The position numbers and the translations under genes were made by a program. Positions 17,859 to 26,805 of a stretch of DNA of 64,000 nt are shown one piece after another. The notes under the pieces are model-generated. The model worked only from the letters and a program-made list of their open reading frames with translations. It was not told the DNA's origin and did no database searches. Each line of letters starts with the position of its first letter. Within the stretch, counting starts at the first letter, position 1. Source of the stretch: Undibacterium sp. KW1. GTDB lineage: Bacteria; Pseudomonadota; Gammaproteobacteria; Burkholderiales; Burkholderiaceae_D. The stretch is taken from positions 744,001-808,000 of the forward strand of contig NZ_AP018439.1 in the NCBI RefSeq assembly GCF_009937955.1. The letters are read 5' to 3'.

Positions 17859-18902
17859 TCATTTTAGACCATCATTGAACTTCATGAGCAAACCTTTTGG
17901 CCCTACTGCCCAGCCGTTTTTGGCATTTGCAAAAGCTACTGTATTGACTGGCGTTTTATCCAGCACCTTCCAGGTTTTGCCTGCATCATGTGAGATGCCT
18001 GAACCTGCCAGGCCTGCTGCAACATAGGTCTTTGCTGCGCCCGGTACGGTGGCTATCACAGACAAAAAGCCCTGCGGTAATACCTGGGCTGGCTGCCAGG
18101 TCTGGCCGCCGTCCTCAGTACGTGCACCGTTGAGGCTGTTGAGTTGCGGGAGTTTGTAATCACCGCCTACTGCCATGCCATTTTTTTCATCCAGAAACGC
18201 TACCGAGAACGCACCTTTGCTGGCAGCTGCGGCAGGCAGGGGCAGGGTGGCTGCTGACCAGCTTATGCCGCCATCTGCGCTGGCATAAGCCCGCGCCTGG
18301 CTGGCACCGCCAGTGACTATCCATGCATGCTGGCTACCATAAGTGGCCACACAGGTGCCGCTGGCAGCAAATGCGCCTTCATTGGGGAGGGCGGTTAGAC
18401 CGGGGTGTTTGTTTTCTTGCCAGTTCAGGCCGCCGTCTGCCGTTATCAGTATCTGGAATTGGCCATCGACCGGGTCGCCAAACAAGATGCCCTGTTTGGG
18501 GCTGGAAAAAGAGATCGCATCCCAAAAGCCTGTCTTCGCTTCATTGGTTTTGAGCAATTGCCAACTGCTGCCGCCATCCCTGGTTTCATACAGACGCGAC
18601 AGGGTACCCGGCCCGGCGCTCATGATAATAGCGTGCCTGGCATCAAAGGCATGGATGTCACGAAAATCCAGGCCTTCTGCACCTGCTACCTCCATCACTT
18701 GCCAGCGTTCACCATCGGTAGTGCGCAACACCGTGGCCTTGGCACCGCTGGCCCATGCAATCTTGGAGCTGACGACAGACAGGCCACGTAATTCAACTTC
18801 AGTGCCACTGGTTTGTGGGACCCAGGCGTCGCCAGCACAGGCAACATTAGCGATATTGAATACACTGAACAGGATTACGCAGCCAATACGAGCAAGTTTC
18901 AT
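17859..18902 (-). CDS. Ycf48/BNR-repeat beta-propeller secreted protein
   Basis: A 347-residue exported protein: signal peptide MKLARIGCVILFSVFNIAN, cleavage near ACA-GDA. The mature part is a beta-propeller built of repeats with Asp-box-like turns (TTDGERWQ, TRDGGSSWQL, TADGGLNWQE, SADGGISWSA, TEDGGQTWQP, SHDAGKTWKV). In plants and cyanobacteria Ycf48 assists photosystem II assembly; in non-phototrophs these are periplasmic proteins of unknown role, often annotated as oxidoreductases without evidence. Confidence 0.82.
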   Translation of the reverse strand: MKLARIGCVILFSVFNIANVACAGDAWVPQTSGTEVELRGLSVVSSKIAWASGAKATVLRTTDGERWQVMEVAGAEGLDFRDIHAFDARHAIIMSAGPGTLSRLYETRDGGSSWQLLKTNEAKTGFWDAISFSSPKQGILFGDPVDGQFQILITADGGLNWQENKHPGLTALPNEGAFAASGTCVATYGSQHAWIVTGGASQARAYASADGGISWSAATLPLPAAAASKGAFSVAFLDEKNGMAVGGDYKLPQLNSLNGARTEDGGQTWQPAQVLPQGFLSVIATVPGAAKTYVAAGLAGSGISHDAGKTWKVLDKTPVNTVAFANAKNGWAVGPKGLLMKFNDGLK

Positions 18903-18952
18903 GAGGATATGAACCAGGAATAATCGTGATGCTATTGTAATCCTTACATTCC

Positions 18953-20359
18953 TTATTTATGCACTAGCAAGCGTATAAAATTCGCATTCATGGTGTTCAG
19001 GGTTTCTTGCAATAAAGACCGCAAGCCTGATGGGACATTGCCTGAGTTAAGCTCAGCCTGTTGCTCCAGTTGCCGCATCTGCCTGATGGTCGCCAGTGCA
19101 GCCGCACTGATACCGTCGTCGGCTTGCAGGGCGGCACGTTCACCCTTGAGTGCAGTCATCTCGCGCAATTGCCCGACTTCAATTTGCTCTCGGCGCAAAG
19201 TGAACTTGCTGTTGATGTCAAACTTCAGCAAGTGTTCATCGGCATTCAATCGTGCATCGACATCGGTATGGCTGGTGAACTTGACGATGATGGCGACCAG
19301 CTCTATTGTCAAAAACCACAGCAGCCACCAAATGAACTGCAGGCGCCTGTGCATATCGTTTTGCAGCATGTCCCAGGTTGCCGCAAAGTCAGCCGCAAAA
19401 CCTGCATGGGATGCTGCCTGTATATGTTCAGTCTGGGTTTTTTCCAGTACTTGCGCATCGGCCCTGGCTTTGCTGGCGATGGCATTGACCTCATGACGTT
19501 CTTCTGCGACTTGCGCTTTCTCTGCCAGCTTCTCTTTGCGCCAGGCAATCAGGGTCGTGTTGATGTCTTGCTCTTGTCGCAGGCATCTGGCTTTGGCCGC
19601 ATTGATGCGGTTTTGTGCCGCGCTGATTTTTTGTTCTAGCAAGACAGCCTGTTCAGGCAAAGCGACAGTCAGGGCTTTGCGCCAGTTGGCGATCTGCGCA
19701 TTGGCGCGGCGCTCCCCTATTTTTGCCTGCTCACGCAGGGTCTGTAATTGCTGGCGCATCTCTGCCACTTGCGGTGGTTCGCTGTGCAGCTTGTCTTCTG
19801 CTTTTTGCAGCTTGTCATCCAGCGCTGCCACATCCTGTTGAAGCGCAGGCAAACCGGTTGCCAGTTGCGCGCTTTGCAGGTTTTGTATCAGGCGCGTGCG
19901 TTCCAGTTCGCCGGTTTTCACCGTAATCTCGGCACGGTTGCTATCGACAAAAAAAGGATAGACCATGGTGATCGCAGACAGCAAGGCCAGCAGGCTGCGC
20001 CAGAACAGGCCCATGCTCTTTGCCCGCCAACTCGCATCTGATTGTATCGACATGATCATCTGCCGCTCCAGGCACCACTGGAATACCGCCCACAAACAAC
20101 CGGCAACGATGGCACCGGTGCTGCTGACATTCACCATGCTGGCCAGCATGTGCGCCATGCCATAACCAGCAAACAGGGCAAAGAAAATCACTAGCGCACC
20201 TATACCAAAATACTTGTGGCGGCCACGTGCATACAGGTAATTGCCATTGCTGTCCTGCGCATCCAGCACTTTGAGACTGACTGCTGCTGACAGAGCTAAC
20301 AAGGACTTGGCTGCGTGTACCAGTGCTTGCACAAAAGTATGTTCATTGAGATTGCGCAT
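18953..20359 (-). CDS. DUF4407 membrane protein with long coiled coil
   Basis: A 468-residue protein with the DUF4407 plan: about four transmembrane helices (near residues 50-70, 77-95, 118-137 and 325-345) and a long periplasmic or cytoplasmic alpha-helical coiled coil between residues about 145 and 310 (ELERTRLIQNLQSAQL and LDDKLQKAEDKLHSE). The function of the family is unknown. It starts three bases after the stop of the LytTR response regulator, so it belongs to the lytS-lytR-like operon and may be part of the same signalling output. Confidence 0.8.
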   Translation of the reverse strand: MRNLNEHTFVQALVHAAKSLLALSAAVSLKVLDAQDSNGNYLYARGRHKYFGIGALVIFFALFAGYGMAHMLASMVNVSSTGAIVAGCLWAVFQWCLERQMIMSIQSDASWRAKSMGLFWRSLLALLSAITMVYPFFVDSNRAEITVKTGELERTRLIQNLQSAQLATGLPALQQDVAALDDKLQKAEDKLHSEPPQVAEMRQQLQTLREQAKIGERRANAQIANWRKALTVALPEQAVLLEQKISAAQNRINAAKARCLRQEQDINTTLIAWRKEKLAEKAQVAEERHEVNAIASKARADAQVLEKTQTEHIQAASHAGFAADFAATWDMLQNDMHRRLQFIWWLLWFLTIELVAIIVKFTSHTDVDARLNADEHLLKFDINSKFTLRREQIEVGQLREMTALKGERAALQADDGISAAALATIRQMRQLEQQAELNSGNVPSGLRSLLQETLNTMNANFIRLLVHK

Positions 20360-20362
20360 GCT

Positions 20363-21133
20363 TTACATATTCCTGAACAAGACCATGAAGGGCTGGCTGA
20401 CGCTCAGCGTCTCCGGCCTGGTCTTGAGTTTGACCAGACCCTTGCCACTATCGTCGCGGCTGATCGAGGCAATCGCCCTCAGGTTGACGATGGTGGAGCG
20501 GTGTATCTGTTTGAACATGCTGTTGTCCAGCACTTGCAGCAAATCGCGTATGGGTTTGCGCAGCAGCGATTCACCCTCAGCCGTCATGACCACGGTGTAT
20601 TTGCTGTCTGCCTGGAAGTAGGCAATATCATCGACCATGATGAGCCGGGTTTCATTGCCGACGCTGGCGGTGATCCACACCAGCGGCGCAGGTTTGGGCA
20701 TGTCCGCCGGACCACCGCTGAGCTGGCGTACCAGGGTGCTGATAGCCTGCAAATCAGCCGTGCCGGTCAGCGCACGCATCTGCAGGCGCTTGACGGTAGC
20801 GAGCAGCCTGTCCTGGGTAATTGGCTTCAACAGATAATCGACCGCACCTTTTTCAAAGGCATCAATCGCATACTGGTTATAGGCAGTGACGAACACGATC
20901 TGGCTTTGCGGGCTGACCTCGGTCATGGCAGCGGCTACTTCCAGTCCGCTCAAACCTGGCATGCGTATATCAAGGAACACTACATCTGGTTGATGCATGG
21001 CAATGGCTTCCAGCGCACTGCCGCCATCGTCACAGGCAGCGGCGATTTCCAGCTCTGGCCAGGCCAGGCTCAGTTGCTGCAACAGGGCTTCGCGTAACAG
21101 ACTTTCATCTTCGGCGACAACGCACTTAGGCAT
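20363..21133 (-). CDS. LytTR family response regulator
   Basis: A 256-residue two-component regulator. The receiver domain (1-125) has the acidic pair Glu8-Asp9, phosphoacceptor Asp55 in VVFLDIRMPG, Thr/Ala at FVTAYNQYA and Lys in DYLLKPI. The C-terminal LytTR DNA-binding domain starts near residue 155 (VDDIAYFQADSKYTVV, FKQIHRSTIVNL). Its start overlaps the end of the histidine kinase gene by eight bases. It probably controls its own operon or the adjacent envelope genes. Confidence 0.93.
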   Translation of the reverse strand: MPKCVVAEDESLLREALLQQLSLAWPELEIAAACDDGGSALEAIAMHQPDVVFLDIRMPGLSGLEVAAAMTEVSPQSQIVFVTAYNQYAIDAFEKGAVDYLLKPITQDRLLATVKRLQMRALTGTADLQAISTLVRQLSGGPADMPKPAPLVWITASVGNETRLIMVDDIAYFQADSKYTVVMTAEGESLLRKPIRDLLQVLDNSMFKQIHRSTIVNLRAIASISRDDSGKGLVKLKTRPETLSVSQPFMVLFRNM

Positions 21134-22379
21134 CTTGTTCTCCCTTGGCAGTTACAACAGGTACGGTGATGGTCGCAGCAACCCCGCTGGGGAAATTACC
21201 GACCAGTACAAAACTTGCCGCATTGCCATGCGCCAGGCGCAGGCGCTCACGCACATTCTTCAAGCCTATGCCGGTACCGCCAATTTCTGTGCCCAGGCCA
21301 TTGCCGTCATCAGCCACAGTAACGGCGACATTGCCTTCATGCTGCCTGGCGATGATCCAGATAGTGCCGCCGCCGGTCTTGGGTTCCAGGCCGTGCTTGA
21401 TGGCGTTTTCTACCAGGGTTTGCAACATCATCATGGGGAAGGGCAGGGCTTTCAATTCTGTTGGTACCTGGATTTGTATATTCAGGCGTGTGCCCATGCG
21501 TATCTTCATGATATCGAGATAGGCGATGGATCGTTCCAGTTCTTCGCCTATGCTTGATGCTGTATCTTCGGTGCGTGGCAATGAATGGCGCAGGTAGGTA
21601 ATCAGATTGCCCAGCATCTGGTCAGCCGCCGCTGGATCAGCGCGTGTCAATAATTGCGCACTGGCCAGAGTGTTGTACAGGAAGTGTGGTTCTACCTGGG
21701 CATGCAGCAAATTGAGTTTGGCGACCGTCAATTCTTTTTCCGTCACAGATTGCGCTGCACTGGCTTTTTCCTTGCGCCTGCGTTCTGCAATGCGGCGGGT
21801 AATGGCGCGGGTGATGGCTTCTGCATTTTCCAGGTTGGTACCATTATCAACGAGGAAAAAATCTGTCCAGGCCGGGCGCTCAGGTTCGCAAATCAGGGTC
21901 AGGCTGCCTATGCCATCGCCGGGAGTGATGGTGGCGAGAATCTGGTTGCGTTTGGTCGTCAAGAAATCAAGAACCTTCAATTCATCAATGAAGTTAGCCT
22001 GGTAGGGGTCTATGCGCTTGATCTTGGCGCGTATTTGCAGGCTGTCCCTGGCGCTCTCGGTATCTTCTGCGCCTGGCAATTCGCGGATGGCGGCATCGAC
22101 CAGTTCAAAAGCTTCGCTGGCCTCCAGCGGGATTTCGATCTGGCGGCGCTGGCGGTTGGCCAGCGTGTTGGTATCTACCTTGCTGGCAATCAGACGTACC
22201 CGGCGCACATGCGAGAAGCTGATCCCCATGACCAAGGCCACGAGACTGAAAGGGATGAGAATAAACTCACCTGGCAAGTGGTTTCTGAAAATGCCATTCA
22301 CGATCAAGATCGTGGTGAACATGATCAGCAATCCCCAGCCAAAACTGGAGCGTAAGATAAACCAGATAGTCGTGAACAT
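21126..22379 (-). CDS. LytS-type sensor histidine kinase
   Basis: A 417-residue kinase. The N-terminus has two hydrophobic segments (residues 5-30 and 38-55), followed by a linker region of about 150 residues and the LytS-type kinase core: phosphoacceptor His232 in QVEPHFLYNTLAS, N-box LVENAIKHGL (Asn324) and G-box ADDGNGLG. The frame runs up to 22493, but ATG at 22379 follows AAGGAAATAAC and starts with the membrane helix, so it is preferred. It phosphorylates the overlapping LytTR regulator. The stimulus is unknown. Confidence 0.92.
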   Translation of the reverse strand: MFTTIWFILRSSFGWGLLIMFTTILIVNGIFRNHLPGEFILIPFSLVALVMGISFSHVRRVRLIASKVDTNTLANRQRRQIEIPLEASEAFELVDAAIRELPGAEDTESARDSLQIRAKIKRIDPYQANFIDELKVLDFLTTKRNQILATITPGDGIGSLTLICEPERPAWTDFFLVDNGTNLENAEAITRAITRRIAERRRKEKASAAQSVTEKELTVAKLNLLHAQVEPHFLYNTLASAQLLTRADPAAADQMLGNLITYLRHSLPRTEDTASSIGEELERSIAYLDIMKIRMGTRLNIQIQVPTELKALPFPMMMLQTLVENAIKHGLEPKTGGGTIWIIARQHEGNVAVTVADDGNGLGTEIGGTGIGLKNVRERLRLAHGNAASFVLVGNFPSGVAATITVPVVTAKGEQDA

Positions 22380-22593
22380 TGTTATTTCCTTCTTATTTGC
22401 GATTGCTGCCAAGAATAATTGCCTGCGCGGCTTTCGTCTCGCATTTTCCGACGAAAGCAAAAAAAAACTGACGAGCCCAAGATTTTGGGGCATGGATGCC
22501 CTGCGGTATTGAAGGCGTATTGAATTTCAGTAAATTTTTCTGAACTTGGTGCGACAATGCTGTTTTGATGTATTTTTAAACATAGGAGCATAT

Positions 22594-23208
22594 ATGGACA
22601 TCGATCCCCTGGAAACCGTAGAGCAATTAACAGAGCAACAGGAAGATGCCAAACAAGACAAGGCAAGCAACCAATTGAATATCTGGGTTGCCATTACTGT
22701 CGCTTTGCTGGCGACTTTCATGGGTATATGCAAGGTCAAAGATGACAATATCGTCCAGGCCATGCAGCAATCACAGGCCAACAAGATAGATCACTGGGCG
22801 TTTTACCAGGCGCGCAATATGCGGGAAGAACTGGCCAAATCGACTGAACTGCAACTGCGCCTGGCATCCAAAAATGTACCTGCTGACCAGAAGGCAGAGT
22901 ATCAGGCCGCCATCGATAGCTATGCAAAACTGGCCAAAGAGCAGCACGACAAAAAAGAAGAACTGAAAAAGCAGGCCGAGCAAGACCAGGTCGATTACGA
23001 TAACGCCAATTACAAGGACGACCAGTTCGACTTGTCAGATGCCTTGCTGGCGATTGCCATCTCCTTGTTGGCAGTCACTGCGCTGACCAAACAGCGCTGG
23101 CTGTATTTCGTGACCCTGGCTCCTACCGGTTTTGGTGTGCTGATGGGCCTGGCAGGTTTGATGGGCTGGCATATACATCCAACGGCACTGGTGGCTTTGT
23201 TGTCTTGA
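22594..23208 (+). CDS. DUF4337 membrane protein
   Basis: A 204-residue protein with the DUF4337 arrangement: N-terminal amphipathic part, a transmembrane helix (INWVAITVALLATFMGI-like, residues 30-47), a long charged helix (QKAEYQAAIDSYAKLAKEQ region) and two C-terminal hydrophobic helices. ATG at 22594 is preceded by AGGAG at the right spacing; the frame extends further upstream without support. Function unknown. It is divergent from the lytS-like operon. Confidence 0.82.
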   Translation: MDIDPLETVEQLTEQQEDAKQDKASNQLNIWVAITVALLATFMGICKVKDDNIVQAMQQSQANKIDHWAFYQARNMREELAKSTELQLRLASKNVPADQKAEYQAAIDSYAKLAKEQHDKKEELKKQAEQDQVDYDNANYKDDQFDLSDALLAIAISLLAVTALTKQRWLYFVTLAPTGFGVLMGLAGLMGWHIHPTALVALLS

Positions 23209-23421
23209 GATAATAGGTAATTACAGAAATACGGTAGTAACGAAGACATAAATCCGTGTTTGGATAATTGAATTTATGCTATCTTATTTGGCGGTTGCCG
23301 GGTTGGGCGAAAATTCTTTTGAGCGAAAGATTTGATAAATTCGCTGTCAAACTCGCTATCAAATTTTCTGTTAAATTTTTCTTTAGCTCACCGACCCTCT
23401 AACCCAGCACAAAGGTTTTAT

Positions 23422-24039
23422 ATGGATATCAAACTGAACTTCATCAACCGGTCGAATGACACGAATAATTCCAGTGTCGTGATTTTTCAAAAAAACCTTG
23501 CGACCAATTTTGATGAGACTGCCGTAGCATGGAAGGTCATAGAAAATTGCGGCGTTGGTGATAATCACCCTTTTGCATATCCAATAAGTTCTCAAGTGAG
23601 TGCAAGTGATTCATGGGGTAATTACACGCCCCAACTCGCTGCGCAAAATGGAAATTTGTTTCATGTTGCTTTGAGTAACTCTGGCACACAATTATCACTG
23701 GCTGGCGATGCGGGCAATCCGGCGCAGATACATGTAGCAAATGAATTGACCAAAGGAGCTATCAATGCGTCGATTTACAAGGATGGTTCTTTGCTGGCGA
23801 CTCACACATCCATCGCACCAGCGCAAAAAGCCGCTTTTGAGTTCAAACCTGTCATCTGGATAGGCGTTGCCTCAGAGGTGGCCCAGGGGCAGGTCATGAA
23901 TTCTGCAATCATCTCCAATATCAATACCGAACTGTCTTTGCTTGGTATTGCCGAGGCCGATATCGTCATGACAGGCGGCGGCCCCGGTGCCAATTCCACA
24001 CCTTTTGCTTTTCATTTTGAAAATATACGCTACGCCTGA
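23422..24039 (+). CDS. uncharacterised protein, orphan family
   Basis: A 205-residue soluble protein without signal peptide. It is Asn/Ser-rich with sequence that predicts beta structure (IKLNFINRSNDTNNSSVVIFQKN). It ends in a Gly-rich motif DIVMTGGGPGANSTPFAFHF. I recall a family of similar orphan proteins in proteobacteria, sometimes misannotated as ring-opening dioxygenases; no function is supported. ATG at 23422 follows AAAGG with good spacing. Base composition is slightly more AT-rich than its neighbours. Confidence 0.7.
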   Translation: MDIKLNFINRSNDTNNSSVVIFQKNLATNFDETAVAWKVIENCGVGDNHPFAYPISSQVSASDSWGNYTPQLAAQNGNLFHVALSNSGTQLSLAGDAGNPAQIHVANELTKGAINASIYKDGSLLATHTSIAPAQKAAFEFKPVIWIGVASEVAQGQVMNSAIISNINTELSLLGIAEADIVMTGGGPGANSTPFAFHFENIRYA

Positions 24040-24046
24040 AACCACG

Positions 24047-24100
24047 CCGGCAAAACCTGACATGTCTTGATGCACTCAGGTTTGACTCAGGGCTTGCCGG
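24047..24100. terminator. convergent hairpin between gene ends
   Basis: CCGGCAA (24047-24053) pairs with TTGCCGG (24094-24100), and AACCTGA (24054-24060) pairs with TCAGGTT (24076-24082) inside it. It overlaps the stop region of the solute-binding protein and follows the orphan gene. There is no T tract, so termination is only inferred. Confidence 0.4.
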
Positions 24101-24908
24101 GCGGATCAAGCCGTATTACTGCCATCGGTGGTGGCTCATTCGGCAGCCACTTCTGATGGATGCGGGCGAAGTGGCCTTCCTTCTTCAGCCAGCGCAAGGC
24201 ATCTTCCCAGACCTTGATCGTGGCTGGTGAGGTGGAGGTGGAGAATGCCAGGTACAGTTCCAGACTGTCGAGAACTTTGACCTTCTCCACATCATCTGCA
24301 GTGTGACCAATCTCCTTGAGTACCGATGACACCACCAGGCTGCCTTCCACCCATAAATCGAAACGTTTGGCCAGCAACATATTCGCAATGATTTGCGGTG
24401 TCGGTGCCTGCTCTATATTTTGAAAGCCCTTCTTGCGCGCGGTATCTGCGAAGATGCTGGAACGATAGGCGCCTACCTTGAGTTTTTGTATTTCATCGCC
24501 CATGCTATGCAGACGAGCGGCATTGCCTTTGCGGGTATATAAAGATGTGGTTGAGACCGCAATCGGACCTAGCAAGACCATGAGTTTTTCGCGCTCTTCA
24601 GAACGTCCAACCGTGAACAACAGGGTATTGGGTTCTTCCAGCAAGGCCTTGTAGCCGCGTGCCCAGGGTACGACTTGTATGGGTTGGCTGTTGCCTATGT
24701 GTGCCTGCATGGCTTGCACGACCTCAACAGCCATGCCCTCTGCCTTGTTACCACTGCCAAAGCTGATGGGGGGCCAGTCTTCGGTGAAAATCTGCAGGTC
24801 TTGCGCCATTGCAGGCATCATAAAACCGGGCAATGCCAGTATGCCAAGCAGCAGGATGTTAAGCAGGTGCGAATAAGCCTTGCAGGTGGAGAGATTTTTC
24901 CGGCGCAT
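24087..24908 (-). CDS. periplasmic solute-binding protein (family 3)
   Basis: A 273-residue protein with a signal peptide (hydrophobic LLNILLLGILALPGFMMPAMA, cleavage at about residue 35) and a family 3 extracellular solute-binding fold (TEDWPPISFGSGNKAEGMAVEVV near the mature start). Such lone proteins without ABC permease genes nearby are frequent in Burkholderiales and may act as sensors or bind amino acids. No transporter genes lie next to it. The start has only a weak ribosome binding site. Confidence 0.82.
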   Translation of the reverse strand: MRRKNLSTCKAYSHLLNILLLGILALPGFMMPAMAQDLQIFTEDWPPISFGSGNKAEGMAVEVVQAMQAHIGNSQPIQVVPWARGYKALLEEPNTLLFTVGRSEEREKLMVLLGPIAVSTTSLYTRKGNAARLHSMGDEIQKLKVGAYRSSIFADTARKKGFQNIEQAPTPQIIANMLLAKRFDLWVEGSLVVSSVLKEIGHTADDVEKVKVLDSLELYLAFSTSTSPATIKVWEDALRWLKKEGHFARIHQKWLPNEPPPMAVIRLDPPGKP

Positions 24909-25102
24909 CTTGAACCATTATCTTGTTGTGCAAAATGCAATTAGCATTTGCGGACTGCGATGATAGTGTCTTGCGTGTGTATTGCATTACCGAAATTTAC
25001 AACAATTGCTGCCCTGAAGATAGCTGTACACAAAAACTGTGTCGCTTATGACGCATGCCGACACAGTTTTCTACAAATGGAATTTGAGTTTTTGGCGGGT
25101 TT

Positions 25103-26494
25103 TCAGTTTTTTTTAGCCGCTGGTTTTTCTGTCATTCTCAATTCCAATGCTTTTTTAAATTCTGTGAAACTACCGCTGCGGCCATGTACGCCAACCAATT
25201 GCTGTACTTGCAGCTGATGTTGTGTGATCAGGCTGTCCAGCTCCAGGCCGACATCAAACACCGGTGGGATGGGGCCGATTTCAGGCAGGTAAAACAGGTC
25301 ACCCTGAAACAGCGTCTGGGTGCTTTTGTCATAAGCTATCAGCATGTCAGATGCATGGCTGCTGGCGATGGGATAAATGTGTATGCTGCGGCCACCGAGG
25401 TCAATATCAAACACGCTGGCGACTTCCTGCACCTTGCTGGCGACCAGTTGGCCCAGTTGCCTTTCGATGGCCAGGCGTCCATCCTTTCCCGCGAGGATGT
25501 GCATGCCATCCTGTATGTAAGACGGCGCACCGGCTATGTGGTCGCGGTGGCTATGTGACAGTACCAGGTAGGCCAGCTTGCGGCCAGGAGCAGTCTGTTC
25601 TATCAATGCCCTGACTTTGGCTGCTTCTGCTGCACTGACAGGCGCATCATAGATTGCCACGCTATGCTTTCCGACCGAGAAAGCCGTGTGATAGCCAGAC
25701 TCACTACCATCAACCCGGTAAGTGCCAGGTGCTATCATGGTGGCGCGCAGTGCTCCCTTGTCCTGTTTTTCTATATACGTTGCTGGCAGCGCAAAGCTGT
25801 GGGCATCAACATGCTCTCTCACTGCCGCACTGATCTTCCATTGCAGTACCAGCCGCCCACCGTTTTTTACTGTGATCTGCCGGGGCTGCCTGAAATTTTG
25901 CATACTGTTGTAATCGGCGTATTCATAAGTGGAGGCCGCGGTTTTTGCACTCAATACCTGGCCGCTGCTGCGCTCTATGATCATGCTGGCAGGGCGGCCT
26001 GCGACATCATTGAAATTCACTTGCTGGTAATTTTTATTTTCAGCACCTGGTAAATCGATGGGCATGCGCATGCTGCCAAGTTCCAGCAGGAGTACCGGGC
26101 TCAGGTATAGCAGGTCGGCATATTCATTGCGTGCCTCAGCTGCATTCTCGCGCTCTATCTCAATGCCTTGCCGCCATTGCAGCAAATCCACCGCTGCCGC
26201 ACCGTCTTTGTCGCCAGTCGTCAGAAATTGAAAGCGTATATTGCCTGGCCAAACAGATTCACTGATGGTGCGAAACTTCCCATCTTTTTGTAGTATTACT
26301 TGCTGCTTGAGTTTGATTTCTTGTTGTGCATTTTGTGGTGTCGCAGCCTGGTGTAATGCAAAACGCACGCCCCGCATCTCCAGAGTGATTGCACAAGCAG
26401 AGGGCATGTCTTGCGCCATGATGCGGCTGGCAGAAAACAAAATACAGATACCGGTAGCAGCCAGTATCAGCCGCAAGTTATGTGATGCATGCAT
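25103..26494 (-). CDS. secreted MBL-fold metallo-hydrolase
   Basis: A 463-residue exported protein: signal peptide at residues 1-27 (ending SRIMAQD), a beta-rich N-terminal domain of about 260 residues and a C-terminal metallo-beta-lactamase fold. Metal ligands are in LSHSHRDHIAGAP (about residue 307), in the later block ASSHASDMLIAYD and in the FQGDLFY motif. The substrate is unknown. It stands alone, with about 190 bp on one side and 310 bp on the other. Confidence 0.82.
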   Translation of the reverse strand: MHASHNLRLILAATGICILFSASRIMAQDMPSACAITLEMRGVRFALHQAATPQNAQQEIKLKQQVILQKDGKFRTISESVWPGNIRFQFLTTGDKDGAAAVDLLQWRQGIEIERENAAEARNEYADLLYLSPVLLLELGSMRMPIDLPGAENKNYQQVNFNDVAGRPASMIIERSSGQVLSAKTAASTYEYADYNSMQNFRQPRQITVKNGGRLVLQWKISAAVREHVDAHSFALPATYIEKQDKGALRATMIAPGTYRVDGSESGYHTAFSVGKHSVAIYDAPVSAAEAAKVRALIEQTAPGRKLAYLVLSHSHRDHIAGAPSYIQDGMHILAGKDGRLAIERQLGQLVASKVQEVASVFDIDLGGRSIHIYPIASSHASDMLIAYDKSTQTLFQGDLFYLPEIGPIPPVFDVGLELDSLITQHQLQVQQLVGVHGRSGSFTEFKKALELRMTEKPAAKKN

Positions 26495-26805
26495 GGTCGT
26501 CTCTCTTTATTGGGTGAAGGTAGTGGAACTGTCAGCCTTGATATGGCACACAGCTTTGGGTAAGAGACGGCGGGGCTGGTTCAAAAAATCCAAACCTCGG
26601 CAGCATGCTTTCGTCACATCACAGTAAAGCGTGAGACGGTAAGGAAGGAAATACAGGCATGAGAATGAAAAGGGGAAAGGCTGCGATTGCCACATCCGCC
26701 GCGAGACATGCGTGTCAGCTCAAGCTGCTTTAGAAAACGCGACGAAAAAAACCAGCCTGTAATCCCTGTGACAGGGCAGGCTGGTTTTTTGCGGGGCATT
26801 AGGTT
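26495..26805. other. gene-free stretch with one terminator
   Basis: Between the MBL-fold gene and the FecR-type gene, both on the minus strand. Apart from the strong hairpin at 26746-26790 and presumed promoter sequence for the MBL-fold gene I see no gene or repeat. Confidence 0.5.
26746..26790 (-). terminator. strong bidirectional intrinsic terminator
   Basis: A perfect 14-bp stem AAAAAACCAGCCTG (26746-26759) with CAGGCTGGTTTTTT (26777-26790). The loop holds a second hairpin, CCCTGT-G-ACAGGG. A-tract and T-tract on either side let it work in both directions; it follows the 3' end of the FecR/DUF6600 gene on the minus strand. Confidence 0.85.
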
